Shown here piece after piece: positions 7,613 to 10,454 of a stretch of DNA of 10,454 nucleotides (positions are counted from its first letter, which is position 1; the number at the start of each line of letters is the position of its first letter). Origin of the DNA: Phoronis pallida (Eukaryota > Phoronida > Phoronidae); the NCBI GenBank assembly GCA_028565715.1, contig JAOXYC010238237.1, positions 1-10,454 of the forward strand, read 5' to 3'. The notes beneath the pieces were generated by a model. It was not told the DNA's origin. It did not search any database and saw only the letters and a list, made by a program, of their open reading frames with translations. A program made the translations under genes and the position numbers.

Positions 7613-7845
7613 CGCAATTAAGCGCATGCGCCTAAACTATGCGAAATAATGCATTTTTGCCCTCAATTCAAATTCCCGCAATAGGCGTGTGGGCCTAAAT
7701 GTTTTGCGAATAGGCCCGTGTTAACCGGGCGCTCCGGATAAAGGCGCACTTTTGACATGTTAATTTCGCAACACTCGCTCTACTCAAATTTCTCGCAAAA
7801 TAGGCGCATGGGCCTATACGTTCCGCGTATAGACGCGAATTACGG
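7613..7845. repeat. Three GC-rich units with GCGCATGNGCC dyads
   Basis: Related units of about 42-47 bp start at 7613, 7677 and 7794. Each has cgcaa(t)..., a dyad of the type taggcgcatgggccta, then a (t)gcga/gcgt box and an ataggc- or atagacg-like end. The last two also share a leader (tcaaattcccgcaa and tcaaatttctcgcaa), giving a direct-repeat offset of about 117 bp. The block stands out as CpG-rich in an AT-rich window. Confidence 0.65.
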
Positions 7846-7860
7846 GGGGTAGCCGAATTT

Positions 7861-8084
7861 TGATTTAGCTACAGGGGCCCATCATTTAAAGAGGTCAAAT
7901 ATCACAAGGTGAAAACGAATTTCTTAATCGAGATCTGATTGATGCTTGATTGAAGATAACATTTTCAAAATTTAGTTGACAATCGGTGCACATTTGTCGT
8001 CACTGGGTGCACTTCTCGGTAATTAATATTTTCATTTTTTTTTATTTCTACCAATGCAACATTTTCAGCGATTTATTAAATATA
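7861..8084. other. Spacer before foldback copy A
   Basis: No gene seen. The only pattern is gtgcac occurring twice within about 30 bp near 7985-8015. Confidence 0.4.
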
Positions 8085-8422
8085 CTGTCTTCTCGTTGGT
8101 CATGATCTGGTATCAAAATTCAAATCAACTAGAAATTTTGTGTATTAGTCCTTTGATGAACATAACTAACTTGCATCTTGGTAAAAAGATTCAAAAAAAA
8201 CTGTAAAGGGACTTTTGGGAGCTTTTTGCATCCAAATATAACGCTGTCTTAAGACAGGATTAGACTTCTTTAGCCGGATAAAAAGCTCTCAAATCACCCC
8301 TTACAAATTGTTTTGAATCTTTTTACTCAGATGCAAGTTAATTATATTCATCAAAGGACTCATACACAACATTTCTAGTTGATTTGAATTTTGACCCCAA
8401 GTCCTCACCAACGAGGAGACAG
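8085..8422. mobile_element. Foldback/MITE, copy A (about 338 bp)
   Basis: Arms of about 140-147 bp (8085-8231 and 8284-8422) are inverted copies with high identity. They include perfect stretches such as caaaattcaaatcaactaga and gtcctttgatgaa. Termini are CTGTCT...AGACAG, flanked on both sides by TA, which could be a TA target duplication as in Tc1/mariner-type elements. There is no coding capacity. The centre holds a perfect 14-bp palindrome, ctgtcttaagacag (8244-8257). Ends are uncertain by a few bases because the ATA/TAT flank is itself symmetric. Confidence 0.8.
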
Positions 8423-8844
8423 TATCTTTAAGTTATTTATCTAAAACATAATTCAATGAATTAGTTTAAATAAGAAAACATTTTTAAAATTGAGTCGAAA
8501 TAAATAGGTCTGTGCTTGCTGTATGTCTTGGATCAAAGGGAAGGCATTTCAAAATCTTTGAGCGTAAATTGAAAGAGTCACCAACTTTGCTATGCGAATT
8601 CTTGGAAACAAGCAGGAGAGATTCTTGCGAGGAACGGAGATTTTCTTCGCGAGGTTTAAAATTCGAAACTGAAACCTAGCAGATAATGGAAGCCAACGCT
8701 GCTCGCGAAGAACAGGTGTTATGTTCTCATCCAGAGATTGCCAACATTATTGTGGCGTATGGTTTCTGTTTCAAGTAAAATAAACACTTTTTAGTTAATT
8801 AAAGAAAATAACTGTTTACTCCTATTCAAGTGGACCCCCTTGTA
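8423..8844. other. Intergenic stretch, nothing recognised
   Basis: No supported exon or repeat was found between foldback copy A and the tandem array. Confidence 0.4.
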
Positions 8845-9277
8845 AGATTTTTTTTATCAGTTAATTGCTCTACATATCGACTTTGCATACATGAATCAAA
8901 CTACCAGAATTCATCTGTGAAAACAATGTTATCGATTAGATGATAATTAGTAAAAATCGATAGCATTATGTGATTCGATTTTTTGCGTGGAATATTCATA
9001 TTGAAAGCTTCATTTGCCATCATGCGTGTGCAATTCTTTTTTCAATTTAATTTGTTAAATCATCCGGACTTATGTAATACTATAGGTATGAAAGCAATTG
9101 TACCGATGGAATGCTTATTAGCGAATTTCGATAGTATTTTGCACCGTGATTCGATTTTTTGCGCAAGATATCCATATCGAAAGCTTTTTTGCCATCGTGT
9201 GTGTTCTTTATATTTTTGGTTAATTCCTCTGGTAACCTACGTCATTCGTAAACATAATTAAAACTAGATGCAATTGT
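8845..9277. repeat. Short tandem array, about 177-bp unit, two to three copies
   Basis: Anchor tgattcgattttttgcg occurs at 8971 and 9147 (offset 176). It is followed by parallel blocks at[a/c]tcatat[t/c]gaaagctt and gccatc[a/g]tg[c/t]gtgtg. A second anchor, a ttaatt-type box, recurs near 8861, 9040 and 9219 (about 178 apart), showing that a third, partial unit is present. Copies are clearly diverged. The plus-strand open frame across 8983-9261 is a by-product of the repeat. Confidence 0.7.
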
Positions 9278-9377
9278 TTAAGTTATACATCGCTACTTAC
9301 GAATGTGAAATTATCAACCATTGAATGAGGTCAATTACTTTGGATATTTTGTTACACATTGCATCCTTACATTCTTC

Positions 9378-9862
9378 TTAACGGTAGGCTATCTATTTCT
9401 AAATGTCATTTTTAATGGTCGGTAATGTTATCATTATGCTAGAAAAAACAATTTAAGTGATAAGAATATTTTTGATAGTCTGATCAAATCTGTGATGTCA
9501 TCGACATGCTGAAGTACTTCCTGCCATTACTTAACACATTGAAAAAATATAGTATCCTAAAATAATTTCAAAATTTGAATTCCAAACAATAAAATTGCCA
9601 AATATGTTTCATTTAGGGATCCAAGCTATATATATATTTGGCAATTTTCTTGTTTGGTATTCAAATCTTGAAATTACTTGAGAAAAATACCTTTTTTCAA
9701 TGTGCTATAACAGGAAGTACTTTAGCATGTCGATGACATCTGCAGATTTGATCAAAATATCAACAACAAAAATTTCACTTAAATTGTTTTTTCTAGCATA
9801 ATGAAAACTGACATCACCGACCATCCTAAAAGACATTTAGAAATAGTTGCTTGTACCTTTAA
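9378..9862. repeat. Large imperfect palindrome, arms about 220-235 bp
   Basis: The left arm (9378-9605) and right arm (9634-9862) are inverted copies with a 28-nt loop. Perfect segments include aaaattgccaaatat (9591-9605) with its complement at 9634-9648, and a 17-bp segment 9494-9510 with its complement at 9724-9740. Small indels and substitutions separate the arms elsewhere. Confidence 0.85.
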
Positions 9863-10130
9863 CAGATAAATACCTTCGCTTCTTCCCGTAATTTCTATAC
9901 AAGCGGCCAGTGTGACTTGATAACATATCGACGGATCACTTAGATAATTAAGATTCAAATGAAACGTATTATGTGTTTTCGATAAAGAATACTGGTAGTA
10001 AAAAGAATTGGCAACGGAAAATTATCAAATTGTGTAAAAGACACGGAAGAAAACGTCGTATTTCATTAATTGAAATAAGCATAAGCAGGATTACTCCTAT
10101 TCTCATGTTAAAAGCCGTTACCAGTATAAA

Positions 10131-10309
10131 TAAATAAATTATTAAAATGATTAAAATCAAACGAAAACTGGTATATTCATATCACTTCAAATTCCACACT
10201 TTGCGGGCGTTGTCCAGTGATCAAGGGCAACGCCAGTAACGTGTGGAATTTCAAGTGATATAAATATACCAGTTTTCGTCGGATTTTAATCATTTTAATT
10301 ATTTATTCA
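10131..10309. repeat. Palindrome with about 84-bp arms
   Basis: Arms 10131-10214 and 10224-10309 are nearly perfect inverted copies, with shared words such as cgaaaactggtatatt, atatcactt and aattccacac, around a 9-nt centre (agtgatcaa-like). The arms are more alike than those of the neighbouring palindrome, so this is probably the younger one. Confidence 0.85.
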
Positions 10310-10454
10310 TTAATTGATAATTCTACATTCGTAAGTAGCGATGTATGAGTTTAAATAAAAATCCAGGAATTCGAATTCACCTTGACAGCATGTAGACCAA
10401 TGGTTTTAATTTGAAGGGCACACATTTGTCAGTTCTCACAAATTTGAATCCGCT

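Larger units (their letters stand above)
9278..10352. mobile_element. Composite foldback with outer inverted repeat and two inner palindromes
   Basis: Outer arms of about 48 bp (9278-9326 and 10303-10352) share a perfect 22-bp core (9285-9306 against 10325-10346). Inside lie a large palindrome at 9378-9862 and a smaller one at 10131-10309. There is no coding capacity. The layout suggests a non-autonomous foldback element with nested insertions, or several palindromic elements that landed together. Confidence 0.65.

Noticed and set aside
8983-9261. Plus-strand open frame of 92 codons
   Set aside because: It spans two copies of the 177-bp tandem repeat, and its protein is only the repeat translated.
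9969-10160. Minus-strand hydrophobic open frame
   Set aside because: It is made of AT-rich sequence running into a palindrome arm; hydrophobic runs are expected from such composition.

Overview
The window reads as eukaryotic nuclear DNA from an invertebrate. It is AT-rich, has canonical GT..AG introns with matching phases, and is packed with decayed repeats. The repeat set (a LINE ending in a pentanucleotide array, a tRNA-headed SINE-like piece, foldback elements, a short tandem satellite and a hammerhead-like motif) resembles marine molluscs, especially bivalves. That assignment is inference; nothing here fixes the species.

One convincing gene lies on the minus strand and is partial. Exon 1 (4509..4301) encodes a signal peptide and the start of a cysteine-rich PAN/Apple-like domain. 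Exon 2 (3329..3205) completes that domain. Exon 3 (1179..934) encodes one fibronectin type III (FN3) domain and ends in a good donor. The junction phases agree (2/2 and 1/1), and both split codons give sensible residues (Ala, Gly). The 193 codons seen are the N-terminus of a secreted or membrane-anchored adhesion/recognition-type protein that continues beyond the left edge.

Most of the rest is mobile or repetitive DNA. Intron 2 carries a dead, 5'-truncated LINE (1380-2924), antisense to the gene. A 7-bp target duplication bounds it, and removing it restores a perfect 13-bp-arm palindrome. Intron 1 has a small foldback (3510-3609). A left-truncated copy of a foldback family (about 4632-4911) lies just upstream of the promoter, and a full copy lies at 8085-8422. 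A hammerhead-ribozyme-like motif is at 5320-5361 and a tRNA-like SINE head at 5821-5895.

From 6480 to 7850 there are CpG-rich palindromic modules. From 8845 to 10352 there is a tandem array of about 177-bp units, followed directly by a composite foldback: two large palindromes enclosed by an outer inverted repeat. No rRNA, CRISPR array, prokaryotic operon or intact transposase was seen. The most original leads are the hammerhead-like motif, the restored palindromic LINE target, and the satellite plus nested-palindrome block at the right end.
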